A DNA stretch of 44,539 bases from Sphingobium sp. YR768 (GTDB taxonomy: Bacteria; Pseudomonadota; Alphaproteobacteria; Sphingomonadales; Sphingomonadaceae): the NCBI RefSeq assembly GCF_900111125.1, contig NZ_FOGE01000034.1, forward strand, positions 1-44,539, written 5' to 3'. The translations under genes were made by a program, and so were the position numbers. Below the pieces are notes generated by a model. The model searched no databases, was not told the DNA's origin, and was given only the letters and a program-made list of their open reading frames with translations. Below, one piece after another: positions 24,019-32,205 of the stretch; position 1 is the stretch's first letter; each line of letters opens with the position of its first letter.

Positions 24019-26157
24019 TCAGACCTTTCCGCGCAGGCGGAGCGTGGGCACCGCCTCATTGTCGAAGGCCGCGCCGCGCCCGGACAGCGACGGGTTGGTC
24101 ATGAAATAGCGATGCAGGTTGAACGGCTTGTCGCCCGGCTCCAGCCTTGTGTACAGGCCGTCGCTGTCCAGCGACCAGCTTTGCTCGGTGTCGATCAGAT
24201 TGGCGACCATCACCTGATCCAGGATCTGGTCATGCACCGTTTCATTTTCCACCGGGGCGAGGAATTCGACGCGCCGGTCGAAGTTGCGCGGCATCCAGTC
24301 GGCCGAACTGATATAGACTTTCGCGCCATTGTTCGGCAGCGCCTTGCCATTTCCGAACACGGCGATGCGGCTATGTTCCAGAAAGCGGCCGACGACCGAC
24401 TTCACCCGGATATTTTCCGACATGCCCGGCACGCCGGGCCGCAGGCAGCAAATGCCACGGATGATGAGGTCGATCTGAACGCCTGCATTGCTGGCCGCAT
24501 AGAGTTTCTCGATGATCGCCGGATCGACCAGACTATTCATCTTGGCCCAGATGGTTCCGGGACGTCCCGCACGGACATGGTCGATTTCCGCGTCGATGCA
24601 CGCGCACAACGTATCGCGCAGGTTGCGCGGACTGATCACCAGCCGGTCCAGCTTCTGCGGTTCGACATAGCCGGTGATATAGTTGAACAGCGCCGCGGCG
24701 TCCCGCCCATAGGCCGGATCGGCGGTGAAGAAGCTGAGGTCGGTATAGATGCGGGCGGTGATCGGATGATAATTGCCGGTGCCGAAATGGCAGTAAGTGC
24801 GGAACTGCTCGCCCTCGCGCCGCACCACCATCGACACCTTGGCATGGGTCTTCCAGTCGATGAAGCCATAGACGACCTGCACGCCGGCCCGCTCCAGCGC
24901 GTCGGCCCAGAGCATGTTCTGCTCCTCGTCGAAGCGCGCCTTCAACTCGACCACCGCCGTGACCGACTTGCCCGCCTCGGCCGCGTCGATGAGGGCGCGG
25001 ATGATCGCCGACTGCTTGCCCGCGCGATAGAGCGTCTGCTTGATCGCCACCACGTCCGGGTCGGACGCCGCCTGCTTCAGGAAGGAAACGACGACGTCGA
25101 ACGCCTCATAGGGGTGATGGACGACGATGTCCTTGGCCCGGATCGCGGCGAAACAGTCTTCGCCATATTCGCGGATGCGCTCGGGGAAGCGGGGAACATA
25201 GGGTTCGAACTTCAGATCGGGCCGATCGGCGTCGACGATGCCGGACAGATCGCCGATGCCGATGAAGCCCTCCACCTCGACCACGATCGCCTCATGGCCC
25301 TGGAGCATGTCCTGCAACATTTCCTCGACCGGCTCGGGGATGCGCTCCTCTATCTCCATGCGGATCACGCGACCGCGGCGGCGACGCTTGATGGCGCTGC
25401 GGAAATAGCGGACCAGATCCTCCGCCTCTTCCTCGATTTCGATATCGCTGTCGCGGATGATGCGGAACACGCCGCTGTTGCGCACCCGATAACCGGGGAA
25501 GAGATCGGCCGAAAAGCGCCGGATCACCGCCTCCAGCGCCATATAGCGCGCCGGCTCTCCGGGAATGCGCACGAAGCGGGCGAGCGAGGACGGGATCATC
25601 ACCAGTTCGCGGATCGGCTGCTTGTCGGATAGCCGCTCCAGATCGAAGACGATCGACAGCCCCTGATTGGGGATGAAGGGGAAGGGATGCGCCGGGTCCA
25701 GCGCCTGCGGCGTCAGGATCGGGAAAATCTGCGTCAGAAAATGATCGCGCAGCCAGTTGGCGCAGGGATAGTCCATCTCGGCCGCGGGGCCGATCACCTC
25801 CATCCCCACCTGCGTCAGTTCGCCGTGCAGCGCGCCCCACACCTTCTGCTGCGCGCGCATCAACGCGGCCGTGGTGTCGGTGATGGCCCCCAGCTGCTGC
25901 GCCGGGGTCAGCCCGTCGGCGGAGCGCAGATCGACATCCTGCAACTGCTGCCCCTTCAGCCCCGCCACGCGCACGGAGAAGAACTCGTCCAGGTTCGCGC
26001 CCGAAATCGACAGGAATCGCAACCGCTCCAGCAGCGGATGGGCGCGGTTCATCGCCTCTTCCAGCACCCGCTGGTTGAACGCCAGCCAGGACAGTTCGCG
26101 GTTGAAATAGCGGTCGCTGGCAGGGGCCAGGATGGTGATGGGATCGGCTTCGGCCAC
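24019..26157 (-). CDS. ppk: Polyphosphate kinase 1
   Basis: 712 aa, GTG start at 26157 three bases after the hdaA stop. It polymerises ATP gamma-phosphate into polyphosphate. Domain order: N domain with RYFNRELSWLAFNQRVLEEA, ISGANLDEFFSVRVAGL; head domain; C1 and C2 domains with DPDVVAIKQTLYRAGKQSAI, VVELKARFDEEQNMLWA, YGFIDWKTHAKVSMVVRREG (catalytic His region), CHFGTGNYHPITARIYTDLS, and the second phosphotransfer motif LEHSRIAVFGNGK. All family parts look intact. Polyphosphate is a stress and phosphate reserve, and co-transcription with hdaA is notable. Confidence 0.96.
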   Translation of the reverse strand: MAEADPITILAPASDRYFNRELSWLAFNQRVLEEAMNRAHPLLERLRFLSISGANLDEFFSVRVAGLKGQQLQDVDLRSADGLTPAQQLGAITDTTAALMRAQQKVWGALHGELTQVGMEVIGPAAEMDYPCANWLRDHFLTQIFPILTPQALDPAHPFPFIPNQGLSIVFDLERLSDKQPIRELVMIPSSLARFVRIPGEPARYMALEAVIRRFSADLFPGYRVRNSGVFRIIRDSDIEIEEEAEDLVRYFRSAIKRRRRGRVIRMEIEERIPEPVEEMLQDMLQGHEAIVVEVEGFIGIGDLSGIVDADRPDLKFEPYVPRFPERIREYGEDCFAAIRAKDIVVHHPYEAFDVVVSFLKQAASDPDVVAIKQTLYRAGKQSAIIRALIDAAEAGKSVTAVVELKARFDEEQNMLWADALERAGVQVVYGFIDWKTHAKVSMVVRREGEQFRTYCHFGTGNYHPITARIYTDLSFFTADPAYGRDAAALFNYITGYVEPQKLDRLVISPRNLRDTLCACIDAEIDHVRAGRPGTIWAKMNSLVDPAIIEKLYAASNAGVQIDLIIRGICCLRPGVPGMSENIRVKSVVGRFLEHSRIAVFGNGKALPNNGAKVYISSADWMPRNFDRRVEFLAPVENETVHDQILDQVMVANLIDTEQSWSLDSDGLYTRLEPGDKPFNLHRYFMTNPSLSGRGAAFDNEAVPTLRLRGKV

Positions 26158-26160
26158 GGA

Positions 26161-26799
26161 TTACTCGCGCTGGTCGGTGGATGGATCGGGCGGGACTATA
26201 GGCAAAAAACCTGCGGATTGCAGGGCCTCTTTCGCCATTGCGACCGAAATCTTACGGCCAGATGACAGCGCCGCCCGGTCGAGCAACTGCGTTACCTCCG
26301 CGATGGCGCCATAACGATGCTCGACCCGGCGCAGCAGCCAGTCGGGCACATCGGGCGCATAATTGGCCCCGGCCAGGTCGAACGCGCGGCAGATCAGCGC
26401 ACGGGCCAGCGCCTCGTCCGGCTCCTCGATCGCCACATGCGGCGCGGCGGCCAGACGCGACCGCAGGTCGGGCAGGGCCACGGTCCAGTTGGCGGGCGCC
26501 GTCCGGCCGATCATCAGCAGCGGGCGCCTTTCGGTCTGCGCCTCGTTCCAGGCGTGGAACAGGCGATGTTCGTCCTGCCCCTGCGCATCGTCGATGATCT
26601 CGCCCCCGCTCATCTGCGCGAAATGCCAGGCCAGCGTCGACCGGCCCGATAGCGGCGGCCCGGTCAGCACGCTGACCGACAGCGGCCAGTCACGCCAGCG
26701 CTCCAGATGCGCGACGGCAAGGCGGTTGGCGTCACTGACCAGGAAATCCCCTGCCCCGGCCCCACCATGCCAGTCGAAAGGCAGGCTGATCTGGCTCAT
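26161..26799 (-). CDS. hdaA: HdaA-like regulator of DnaA (regulatory inactivation)
   Basis: 212 aa. The N-terminus MSQISLPFDW has the clamp-binding motif Q-x-x-L-P-F at 3-8, which binds the DNA polymerase beta clamp. A reduced AAA+ domain follows with a degenerate Walker A (GPPLSGRST, Arg for Lys), IIDDAQGQDEHRLFHAWNEA and a C-terminal helical lid. In Caulobacter, HdaA stimulates ATP hydrolysis by DnaA and limits re-initiation. It overlaps the upstream DUF2066 gene (ATGA) and precedes ppk by 3 bases. It is homologous to Hda and DnaA domain III, but short and with no DNA-binding domain, so it is not DnaA. Confidence 0.88.
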   Translation of the reverse strand: MSQISLPFDWHGGAGAGDFLVSDANRLAVAHLERWRDWPLSVSVLTGPPLSGRSTLAWHFAQMSGGEIIDDAQGQDEHRLFHAWNEAQTERRPLLMIGRTAPANWTVALPDLRSRLAAAPHVAIEEPDEALARALICRAFDLAGANYAPDVPDWLLRRVEHRYGAIAEVTQLLDRAALSSGRKISVAMAKEALQSAGFLPIVPPDPSTDQRE

Positions 26800-28064
26800 T
26801 GCGGCGGCGGGGATGCCTGCCGGCGCGTAATGCGCAGCGTGGTGCCGGATGCGGCGACATTATAGCCGCGTGCCTGCAACCCGGCGCGCAGCATCTCCAC
26901 CGTGCCATCGAAGCTGACCTGCATGACCGACGTGCCGCCCAGCGCCAGGCTGCTGGTCGCAGCCGACCGGACGCCAGGGATGGAGCGCAGCGTCGATTCG
27001 CCTGCCCCCACCGATCCGACATCGGGCGTATCGAACTGGATGGTGAAGCTGGTCGTGCCCGCAGTGGGCGTGACTGGCACGTCCAGCGCCTCGATCGGCG
27101 TGTCGGCCGCATTCTCGATCGCCAGCGCGTCGGGATCGACCGGCTCCTCGATGATCAGCGACGGGTCGGGGCGCAGGCGGCCGTCATTGAGCGCACGGAT
27201 ATAAAGCTCGTCAATGCGCCGCGCGCCCTCGTCCATCATCTGGGCGATGCCGCTGTCGTTCGACGCGCGCAGCGTCACGCTGCCGATCAGACTGTTGTCC
27301 GGGCCATAGCGGGCGGTGAAGGTGCCGGTGACGGGACCGCCCGGATAGGCCCGGTCCAGCCGTGCGATCGGGATCACCACGTCGGCGGCGCCATATTGGT
27401 CGAGCAGCACGCGCCACCAAAGGCGCCCGCGCCGCCCGGTCTGGCCCGCGTTCAGCAGGATCGGATCGGCGATCGATCCGGCCACGCGCACATAATCGAT
27501 CGCGCTGTCCCCGGTGCGGTATCGCGCCCAGGCCTTCTGCCACTCATTGATCCGCTCATAGGATACGGCCGATCCGCCATCCCATAGCACCGGGATCACC
27601 AGCAAAGGCGGCGACCGCATCACATTGCCGGACACGCCCAGCAACTGCCCGGTCCGTGCGCGATCGAACAATATGCCCAGCGTCGCGACATAGCGATTGG
27701 GGCCATTCTGCTCATATTCGACCTCGATGCCGGAGATCATCGCCTCAAGTTGCGAATCGGACAGAGCCGGGGCGCCGCCTCCGCCATGGGTGCGGGTCCA
27801 CAGCATCCGCCAGGCCTTCCGCTGCGCCATGCGCCAGCCGGCATAACGCGCGCTGTCGGCATCCTTGGCATAGACGTCGACCTTTACCCCGCGCACCTCG
27901 AAATCGCCGCCGCTGGCGATCGGCGGCACGCCCCGCTCCCCCTCCATCTGCGCGAACAGCGCCGCAGCGGCGAGGCCCAGCGCGATGGCGAACAGGATCT
28001 GGACGGGCCGCGAGAGCAGGCGCAGGACGGCTGCGGGGCGGAAAAGGGACTGGCTCAGGCTCAC
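26796..28064 (-). CDS. Membrane-anchored DUF2066-like protein
   Basis: 422 aa from a GTG at 28064 preceded by AAAAGGG. A TTG at 28100 would add 12 residues but has no ribosome-binding site. The signal anchor is LSRPVQILFAIALGLAAAALF. The periplasmic part has GVKVDVYAKDADSARYAGWR, LEAMISGIEVEYEQNGPNRY and YVATLGILFDRARTGQLLG, typical of DUF2066. The last 90 residues (SFTIQFDTPDVGSV, LRSIPGVRSAATSS, LRAGLQARGYNV) look like a metal-binding-domain-type ferredoxin fold without its CxxC. Function unknown. It heads the operon with hdaA-ppk-ppx and is divergent from purM. Confidence 0.75.
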   Translation of the reverse strand: MSLSQSLFRPAAVLRLLSRPVQILFAIALGLAAAALFAQMEGERGVPPIASGGDFEVRGVKVDVYAKDADSARYAGWRMAQRKAWRMLWTRTHGGGGAPALSDSQLEAMISGIEVEYEQNGPNRYVATLGILFDRARTGQLLGVSGNVMRSPPLLVIPVLWDGGSAVSYERINEWQKAWARYRTGDSAIDYVRVAGSIADPILLNAGQTGRRGRLWWRVLLDQYGAADVVIPIARLDRAYPGGPVTGTFTARYGPDNSLIGSVTLRASNDSGIAQMMDEGARRIDELYIRALNDGRLRPDPSLIIEEPVDPDALAIENAADTPIEALDVPVTPTAGTTSFTIQFDTPDVGSVGAGESTLRSIPGVRSAATSSLALGGTSVMQVSFDGTVEMLRAGLQARGYNVAASGTTLRITRRQASPPPQ

Positions 28065-28170
28065 GGGCGCCCTTTTGGCGGGATTTGCCCGTGATGCCAA
28101 GCGCCAAGGCGAGACTTATCCCCAGCTAAGAGTCCGTGTTGGCAATAGGTGCACCCGGCATCCCCTTTCC

Positions 28171-28262
28171 CCGTTCGGGCTGAGCCTGTCGAAGCCCCGC
28201 CCTTTCTTTTGGATGAGGCCGGATAAGGCAGAACGGCCCTTCGACAGGCTCAGGGCGAACGG
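28171..28262. repeat. Palindromic repeat, CGTTCG..GTCGAAG family, copy 2
   Basis: CCGTTCGGGCTGAGCCTGTC (from 28171, arm to 28196) is inverted at 28237-28262 (ending CTCAGGGCGAACGG). It lies in the divergent gap between the DUF2066 gene and purM (28065-28325), which must also hold both promoters. No gene is seen in that gap. Confidence 0.85.
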
Positions 28263-28325
28263 AGATATGGGTTATGGCGGTGCAAAACTCGACATAGCGC
28301 CGTTTCGACCGTAGAGCGCAGCCTC

Positions 28326-29420
28326 ATGAGCGACAACGAATCCTACAGCTACGCCAAGGCTGGCGTCGACATCGCCGCCGGCAACGCCCTTGTCCGCGCC
28401 ATTGCGCCCCTGGCCAAGGCCACCCGCCGCCCCGGCGCCGACGCCGAACTGGGCGGTTTTGGCGGCTTTTTTGACCTGAAGGCCGCGGGCTATGACGACC
28501 CGCTGCTGGTCGCCGCCAATGACGGCGTCGGCACCAAGCTGAAGCTGGCGATCGACCATGATCGCCATGACGGCGTAGGCATCGACCTGGTCGCCATGTG
28601 CGCCAACGACCTGATCGTGCAGGGCGCAGAACCCCTCTTCTTCCTCGACTATTATGCCACCGGCAAGCTGGAGTCGGGCGTGGCCGAGCGCGTCATCGCC
28701 GGCATCGCGGAAGGCTGCCGCATGGCCGGCTGCGCGCTGATCGGTGGCGAAACCGCCGAAATGCCGGGCATGTACGGTCCGGGCGACTATGATCTTGCCG
28801 GCTTCTGCGTCGGCGCGGTGGAACGCAGCAAGGCGCTGACCGGCAACCGGGTGAAGGCCGGCGACGTCCTCATCGGCCTCGCCTCTTCGGGCGTGCATTC
28901 GAACGGCTTCTCGTTGGTTCGCCGCCTCGCCGCCGACAAGGGCTGGAAGCTCGATCGCCCGGCGATCTTCGACAATGAAGTGCTGCTGATCGACGCGCTG
29001 ATGGCGCCGACCAAGATTTACGTGAAGAGCCTGCTGCCGCTGGTCCGCGCTGGCATGATCAATGCGCTGGCCCACATCACCGGCGGCGGCCTGCTGGAAA
29101 ACATCCCCCGCGTCCTGCCCGAAGGCGCCCATGCCACGGTCGACGCCGATGCGTGGGAACAACCCCGCCTGATGGCCTTCCTCCAGGCGCAGGGCCATAT
29201 CGAGCCGGAAGAAATGGCGCGCACCTTCAACTGCGGCGTCGGCATGGTGCTGGCCGTGGACGAGGCGCATGTCGCCGCCGTGACGAAATCGCTGGAGGAT
29301 GCGGGCGAAACCGTGTTCCGCATCGGCGCGGTGGAAGAAGGCGAAAAGGGATGCACCGTCAAGGGCAGCGCCGAGACCTGGAGCGCCAAGGCGGACTGGT
29401 CCGCCACGCATCTGGGGTAA
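28326..29420 (+). CDS. purM: Phosphoribosylformylglycinamidine cyclo-ligase (AIR synthetase)
   Basis: 364 aa, slightly longer than the usual 345-350. It makes aminoimidazole ribotide, step five of purine synthesis. Signatures: SYAKAGVDIAAGNALV near the start, AANDGVGTKLKLAID (ATP/substrate loop), IDLVAMCANDLIVQGAEPLF, GGETAEMPGMYGPGDYDLAG, GLASSGVHSNGFSLVR and HITGGGLLENIPRVLP. The start ATG at 28326 has a poor ribosome-binding site. It is followed by purN after a 102-base gap that holds a long hairpin, so the pair is probably one transcript with a structured intercistronic region. Confidence 0.96.
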   Translation: MSDNESYSYAKAGVDIAAGNALVRAIAPLAKATRRPGADAELGGFGGFFDLKAAGYDDPLLVAANDGVGTKLKLAIDHDRHDGVGIDLVAMCANDLIVQGAEPLFFLDYYATGKLESGVAERVIAGIAEGCRMAGCALIGGETAEMPGMYGPGDYDLAGFCVGAVERSKALTGNRVKAGDVLIGLASSGVHSNGFSLVRRLAADKGWKLDRPAIFDNEVLLIDALMAPTKIYVKSLLPLVRAGMINALAHITGGGLLENIPRVLPEGAHATVDADAWEQPRLMAFLQAQGHIEPEEMARTFNCGVGMVLAVDEAHVAAVTKSLEDAGETVFRIGAVEEGEKGCTVKGSAETWSAKADWSATHLG

Positions 29421-29434
29421 GCAATCAAAATTTT

Positions 29435-29513
29435 CCGTTCGCCCTGAGCCTGTCGAAGGGCCGTACTTCTCTTTATAGAAAGAGCAGGGCTTCGACAGGC
29501 TCAGCCCGAACGG
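29435..29513. repeat. Palindromic repeat, CGTTCG..GTCGAAG family, copy 3, between purM and purN
   Basis: CCGTTCGCCCTGAGCCTGTC (from 29435, arm to 29460) is inverted at 29487-29513 (ending CTCAGCCCGAACGG). Transcribed, it would fold into a stem of about 26 bp. The final bases of the right arm plus the next AG form CGGAG, the only visible ribosome-binding site for purN (ATG 29523). Confidence 0.85.
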
Positions 29514-29522
29514 AGTTTTGAA

Positions 29523-30473
29523 ATGGCCAAAGCAAAAGTCGGCGTCCTGATTTCCGGCCGTGGCTCGAACATGGCGGCCCTGCTCTACGCAGCCAAGGCC
29601 GCCGATTGCCCCTATGAGATCGTGCTGGTCGCCGCCAACGATCCCGACGCGCCGGGCCTCGCCCTTGCCGCCGCAGAAGGCATCGCGACCTTCGGCCAGA
29701 GCCACAAGGGCCTCAAACGCGCCGAGTTCGACCGCATCATCGACGCGCAGCTACGCGACGCCGGCGCCCATTATGTTGCGCTCGCCGGCTATATGCGCCT
29801 GCTCTCGCCGGAGTTCGTGTCGGGCTGGGAAGGTCGGATGCTCAACATCCACCCCAGCCTGCTGCCCAAATACAAAGGCCTCGACACCCACCAGCGCGCG
29901 ATCGACGCAGGGGACAGCCATGCCGGCTGCTCGGTGCATATCGTCACCGCCGAACTGGACGACGGCCCGGTCCTGGGCCAGACCCCGGTGGCGATCCTGC
30001 CCGGCGACACCGAAAGCAGCCTCGCTGCCCGCATCCTCATCGCCGAGCATCAGCTTTATTCCCGCACCCTCGCCAGCTTCGTCACCCGCGAACGCCAGCC
30101 CGACTGGCTGCTGAACAAGGTCCGCGAAGCCGCGCTCGCCTTGCCGCAGGCGGACGAGATCGTCTCGCACGGCATGCCCTGTTTCGGCGTCATGAAGGGC
30201 AAGAAATTCGCCTATTTCACCCGCGATCATCATGGCGACGGCATCATCGCCGTGCTGGTGAAAACCACCGCGCCGGAGGAACAGGCGACGCTGATGGAAG
30301 CGGACCCGGAACGCTATTACCGCCCCGCCTATTTCGGCACCGACTGGGTCGGCATCCGCCTCGATCTGGGCGACACCGACTGGGACCATATCGCCAACCG
30401 CCTCCGCGCCAGCTGGCGCCAGATCGCGCCGAAGAAGCTGCTGGGCCTGATGGATATCGCCGATCAGTTTTAA
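29523..30473 (+). CDS. purN: PurN GAR transformylase fused to a YjbR/MmcQ-like domain
   Basis: 316 aa, about 100 more than a normal PurN. Residues 1-195 are glycinamide ribonucleotide transformylase: VGVLISGRGSNMAALLYA near 6-23, LAGYMRLLSPEFV near 88, catalytic Asn108 and His110 in LNIHPSLLPKYKGLDTHQRA, and Asp146 in TAELDDGPVLGQTPV. From about 197 on, LNKVREAALALPQADEIVSH, GMPCFGVMKGKKFAYFTRDH and a C-terminal WDHIANRLRASWRQIAPKK match the YjbR/MmcQ (CyaY-like fold) family, whose role is unclear. The join is in frame with no sign of error. It uses 10-formyl-THF. The extra domain may bind DNA, nucleotide or protein; this is not known. Confidence 0.9.
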   Translation: MAKAKVGVLISGRGSNMAALLYAAKAADCPYEIVLVAANDPDAPGLALAAAEGIATFGQSHKGLKRAEFDRIIDAQLRDAGAHYVALAGYMRLLSPEFVSGWEGRMLNIHPSLLPKYKGLDTHQRAIDAGDSHAGCSVHIVTAELDDGPVLGQTPVAILPGDTESSLAARILIAEHQLYSRTLASFVTRERQPDWLLNKVREAALALPQADEIVSHGMPCFGVMKGKKFAYFTRDHHGDGIIAVLVKTTAPEEQATLMEADPERYYRPAYFGTDWVGIRLDLGDTDWDHIANRLRASWRQIAPKKLLGLMDIADQF

Positions 30474-30503
30474 CTTATTTTGGCACACCATTAAGAAAAT
30501 AAG
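30474..30503 (+). terminator. Possible terminator after purN
   Basis: CTTATTTT (30474-30481) pairs with AAAATAAG (30496-30503) around a 14-base loop, immediately after the purN stop. The stem is AT-rich and weak, so it may only be part of the foreign AT-rich segment that begins here. Confidence 0.3.
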
Positions 30504-30579
30504 CATTCGAAAACTGCCTAATCACCAAAATAATGCGGTGAATTTCACAGATAAAATTAATAAATTTAGGATTAATTTT

Positions 30580-31092
30580 ATGATTGATCGCATATTTTCA
30601 GAAATATTGCCCGGAATACCAAAAGCTCAAACACGCATGATTACCGTCCCTTTCTTGATTGGACAATTTGTCATGACGTGGGCTAAGCATGAACGAATGC
30701 TAGCTGGCATGCTTTCGCGCATACGCCAAGTAGATTATGTAAATCTGCGAGACAATCTACTAGACAGTCAAATTTCTTCTTATGAAATAGAAATACGCAA
30801 GACCATACACGACCTTGGCCCAGATCATGATACAACCCCCTATCTTCATAAAATAATAATCGCACACGTCCCACTCCGCCAACTTCGTAACGACATAGTC
30901 CATGGATTCTGGGCCGGAATCGGTCCCGATGAAGAATATGTTTTGAAACGGAAGCCACGAAAGGGAGAAGACACAAGCCGCACGCTGGAACTGCAAGAGC
31001 TATCGGAAGGCTACAAGAACTTGGATCAGCTAGGCGTTACCATCATAAATGCTGGACTAGTATTCGAAGGAAAAGATCCTCTTCCTGAATGA
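30580..31092 (+). CDS. AT-rich hypothetical protein with HEPN-like RX4H motif
   Basis: 170 aa from the ATG at 30580, preceded by TAGGA about 9 bases upstream. A GTG at 30538 would add 14 residues. Base composition and codons (AAT, ATA, AAA, AGA) are strikingly unlike the GC-rich neighbours, a sign of recent transfer. It appears all-helical. VPLRQLRNDIVHGFW carries R-N-D-I-V-H, the RX4-6H arrangement of HEPN ribonucleases and related all-helical proteins, placed as expected near the start of a late helix. No signal peptide. No antitoxin (MNT or other) is adjacent, so toxin or defence function is only a suggestion. 31093-31275 has no gene I can support. Confidence 0.65.
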   Translation: MIDRIFSEILPGIPKAQTRMITVPFLIGQFVMTWAKHERMLAGMLSRIRQVDYVNLRDNLLDSQISSYEIEIRKTIHDLGPDHDTTPYLHKIIIAHVPLRQLRNDIVHGFWAGIGPDEEYVLKRKPRKGEDTSRTLELQELSEGYKNLDQLGVTIINAGLVFEGKDPLPE

Positions 31093-31275
31093 AGCATACT
31101 TTATTTCATTTTTAAACTGAAATATCCATTAATCTCGATTTTCTGCACCCAATTCTATTCGCAAGCATATCCCGATTACAAAGTAAGCCGACGACATCCT
31201 GAACTTTGTCAGTCATATCGCCACGAGGACATCCCCCCTTTCTTTCCCCCGCTACGATCCCCATAGAGATCAGCC

Positions 31276-32205
31276 ATGACCGACGCACCGCAAGCCGCAA
31301 TCGAGATCCGCAACCTCACCAAAGTCTATAAGGGCGGCAAGCGCGCGCTCGACGGGATCAATCTCACTATCCCACGCGGCCAGATTTACGGGCTGCTCGG
31401 CCCCAATGGCGCCGGCAAGTCGACCACGATCAACATTCTGGCCGGCATGGTGAACAAGACGGCCGGCGATGTCAGCATCTGGGGCTTCGATATCGACGCG
31501 CACCCGCGCAATGCGAAGAACAGCATCGGCATCGTGCCGCAGGAAATCGTCTTCGACCCCTTCTTCACCCCGTTCGAGACGCTGGAGAATACCGCCGGCT
31601 TCTATGGCGTGCCCAAGGACAGGCGCCGGTCGATGGAGTTGCTGCGCGCGGTCCATCTGGACGACAAGGCGAACGCCTATGCCCGCACGCTATCGGGCGG
31701 CATGAAGCGCCGCCTGCTGGTGGCCAAGGCGATGGTGCACAGCCCGCCGATCCTGGTGCTGGACGAGCCGACCGCCGGCGTCGACGTGCAACTGCGCCAG
31801 CAATTGTGGCAATATGTGCGTGAATTGAATGCCCTGGGCGTGACGATCGTGCTGACCACCCATTATCTGGAGGAAGCCGAGCAATTGTGCGACCGTATCG
31901 GCATCATCAACCATGGGCAGGTCATCACCGACAAGCCGACCCGCGAATTGCTCGCGATGGCGCAGGAAAAGGTGGTGCAGGTCACGGTCGACCGCGACGT
32001 GACGGTAGCCCCCGACGCGCCCTGTTTCGAAAAGGTCGAACTGTCGGGCGAACGCACGCTGACCATCACCTATATGAAGGACCGCGCCAATGCCGGCCAG
32101 GTGCTCAGCGCCGTGCAGGCGAGCGGCCTTGCCATCGTCGACGTGGTCACGCGCGACCCCGATCTGGAGGATGTATTCCTCAACCTGACCGCGGCGGCTG
32201 AGTGA
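31276..32205 (+). CDS. ABC transporter ATP-binding protein (ABC-2/YadG type)
   Basis: 309 aa. Walker A GPNGAGKSTT near 43-52, Q loop IGIVPQEIVFDPFF, signature LSGGMKRRL, Walker B ILVLDEPTAGVD and H loop TTHYLEEAEQL are all present, so the ATPase should be active. The C-terminal 80 residues form the extra regulatory domain of YadG/CcmA-like ATPases that pair with ABC-2 permeases for export of drugs or polymers. No permease gene lies next to it: an AT-rich hypothetical gene is upstream and a palindrome-caged DUF559 gene downstream. The partner must be elsewhere or has been separated. Confidence 0.94.
   Translation: MTDAPQAAIEIRNLTKVYKGGKRALDGINLTIPRGQIYGLLGPNGAGKSTTINILAGMVNKTAGDVSIWGFDIDAHPRNAKNSIGIVPQEIVFDPFFTPFETLENTAGFYGVPKDRRRSMELLRAVHLDDKANAYARTLSGGMKRRLLVAKAMVHSPPILVLDEPTAGVDVQLRQQLWQYVRELNALGVTIVLTTHYLEEAEQLCDRIGIINHGQVITDKPTRELLAMAQEKVVQVTVDRDVTVAPDAPCFEKVELSGERTLTITYMKDRANAGQVLSAVQASGLAIVDVVTRDPDLEDVFLNLTAAAE

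Noticed and set aside
22630..25632. 1000-codon open frame on the plus strand opposite ppx and ppk
   Set aside because: It is antisense to two well-supported genes with intact motifs. Long spurious frames are expected in GC-rich DNA, and its translation is repetitive in Arg, Ala and Gly with no domain.
31112..31300. 62-codon minus-strand frame upstream of the ABC gene
   Set aside because: No ribosome-binding site, mixed composition, and it overlaps the ABC gene start. I could not support it.
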